A stretch of DNA of 64,000 bases from assembly GCF_011762185.1 (NCBI RefSeq), contig NZ_JAASQJ010000004.1:62001-126000 (forward strand), written 5' to 3'. A program made the position numbers and the translations under genes. Positions within the stretch are counted from its first letter, which is position 1. Each line of letters begins with the position of its first letter. Below are positions 63,111 to 64,000 of the stretch, piece after piece. Under the pieces are notes generated by a model. It searched no databases. It was not told the DNA's origin and worked only from the letters and a program-made list of their open reading frames with translations. Origin of the DNA: Dyadobacter arcticus (GTDB taxonomy: Bacteria > Bacteroidota > Bacteroidia > Cytophagales > Spirosomataceae).

Positions 63111-64000
63111 ATGAAGGTTACCACTGCTTCAGTAATTGATATCCTATCGCGATTGCGCGTCTATTTTCAAAGGAACAATACATTAAAAGGTACTGCGGAC
63201 GAGGAGCCGTTTCGCTCCGAATTGTACAGCACCGACCAGATGGACCGCCACGGAAGGGTGGTGGCAAGGTCTCATAAGCTGCTGAAAGACGCCTGTCCCG
63301 ACCAGCTTTTGAAAAGGCTCGACGACAACGAAAAAACCTTAATAGAAGTCCGGAACCTGCTGGTGGAGAACATCCGGCAAGGTGACATTATTACTCCTGG
63401 CGGAGAATGGCTGCTGGATAATTTCTACCTGATCGAAGAGCAGGTGATCATTGCCAGGAAACATTTACCAAAAGGTTACAGCGAAGGATTGCCAAGTCTT
63501 TCCGAAGGGATCTCCAAAGGAATGCCCCGCGTTTACGATATTGTCCTGGAAATCATTTCCCATAGCGACGGCCGTGTCGATCTCAAAACACTTGGAAGCT
63601 TTATTGCCGCCTATCAATCCATTACTTTGCTCACATTAGGCGAGTTATGGGCCATTCCGATCATGCTCCGGCTTGCGGTGATCGAAAATCTGCGCAGGGT
63701 TTGCGGCAATATAGGATTGGATATGGTGGATCATAACCTGGCCGATTACTGGGCGGATAGAATGATCGCCACCGTAAAAGAAGAGCCAGCCGACCTTATC
63801 CTGACCATTGCGGATATGGCCCGGTCCAAGCCTGTCCTGGCAAGTCCGTTTGTAGCCGGTTTTACCAAAAAATTATTAGGTAAAGGCCCAGCACTGGTTT
63901 TGCCATTGAGCTGGATGGAACAGCAATTGTCTGCTGGCGGGTCGAGCAGCAATGATCTGGTAAGACAGGAAAATCAGAAACAGGCAGCCGATCAGGTTTC
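63111..64000 (+). CDS. Cyclic beta-1,2-glucan synthase (NdvB-like), N-terminal part
   Basis: The frame is open from ATG 63111 to the window edge, 296 codons with no stop. The translation (FRSELYSTDQMDRHGRVVAR; LLVENIRQGDIITPGGEWLL; NFYLIEEQVIIARKHLPKGY; LEIISHSDGRVDLKTLGSFI) is the N-terminal region of NdvB/ChvB-type proteins, large enzymes of about 2800 residues that combine glucosyltransferase and GH94-type phosphorylase domains to make periplasmic cyclic glucans. The catalytic parts lie beyond the window. A 246-bp gap separates it from the divergent serine hydrolase gene. Confidence 0.88.
   Translation, partial: MKVTTASVIDILSRLRVYFQRNNTLKGTADEEPFRSELYSTDQMDRHGRVVARSHKLLKDACPDQLLKRLDDNEKTLIEVRNLLVENIRQGDIITPGGEWLLDNFYLIEEQVIIARKHLPKGYSEGLPSLSEGISKGMPRVYDIVLEIISHSDGRVDLKTLGSFIAAYQSITLLTLGELWAIPIMLRLAVIENLRRVCGNIGLDMVDHNLADYWADRMIATVKEEPADLILTIADMARSKPVLASPFVAGFTKKLLGKGPALVLPLSWMEQQLSAGGSSSNDLVRQENQKQAADQV

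Overview
The window looks like a chromosomal segment of a Bacteroidota member, most likely a cytophagal close to Dyadobacter or other Spirosomaceae (inferred from gene families and style, not from a marker gene). Supporting signs are Bacteroidota-type -7 promoter boxes (TAnnTTTG), a PorV-type type IX secretion (T9SS) outer-membrane protein, a T9SS cargo protein with a C-terminal sorting domain, a hybrid two-component regulator with an AraC output domain, three LytTR two-component pairs with TPR or membrane sensors, and large TonB-type barrels. I saw no rRNA, tRNA, CRISPR array, insertion sequence or prophage.

Layout. 1-685: 5' part of a secreted beta-propeller protein. 842-7637: the most striking unit, a TPR/hybrid histidine kinase with AraC output (998-3991), a secreted lipoprotein of unknown function (4156-4707) and a TonB-dependent receptor (4773-7364, opposite strand). 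All three are preceded by the same composite promoter: two direct repeats of about 16 bp spaced exactly 21 bp, then TCAAAA, then TAnnTTTG, with identical distances in each copy. This reads as a self-contained, autoregulated regulon. 7643-9294: OsmC and ACT-domain genes divergent from an ArsR-type regulator. 9330-16600: Gfo/Idh/MocA oxidoreductase, DUF2911, YcxB-like and small membrane proteins, and a TPR kinase with a LytTR regulator. 16898-21704: operon of acetyltransferase, ankyrin protein and a glyoxalase-acetyltransferase fusion, running into a gamma-glutamyltransferase. 22478-24016: a Fic protein whose putative antitoxin lies tail-to-tail with it, palindromic repeats, and a 2H phosphoesterase.

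24276-34460: phytanoyl-CoA dioxygenase-like enzyme, T9SS cargo, zinc-less Fpg/Nei glycosylase, PorV-like protein, secreted START-domain protein, a LytS/LytTR pair and two exported proteins. 34576-35845: acetyltransferase followed by remains of toxin-antitoxin modules (ParD-like fragment, broken GNAT toxin, intact orphan antitoxin). 35912-38033: secreted MTA/SAH nucleosidase plus an NCS2 purine permease, probably a purine salvage operon. 38190-48228: a large cytochrome-c-tailed secreted protein, a DUF1593 hydrolase, a MacB/FtsX permease and a TonB-like barrel. 48537-54410: small hypotheticals, NmrA-like reductase coupled to a TspO-like membrane protein, fatty acid desaturase, transglutaminase. 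54685-59040: TPR-LytS/LytTR pair followed closely by a GH39 glycosidase. 59141-64000: PhoD-like phosphatase, metallo-beta-lactamase-fold hydrolase, serine beta-lactamase-like protein, and the start of a cyclic beta-1,2-glucan synthase (NdvB type) running off the end.

Gene functions are assigned by recognition of family motifs in the translated sequence; no database search was run.
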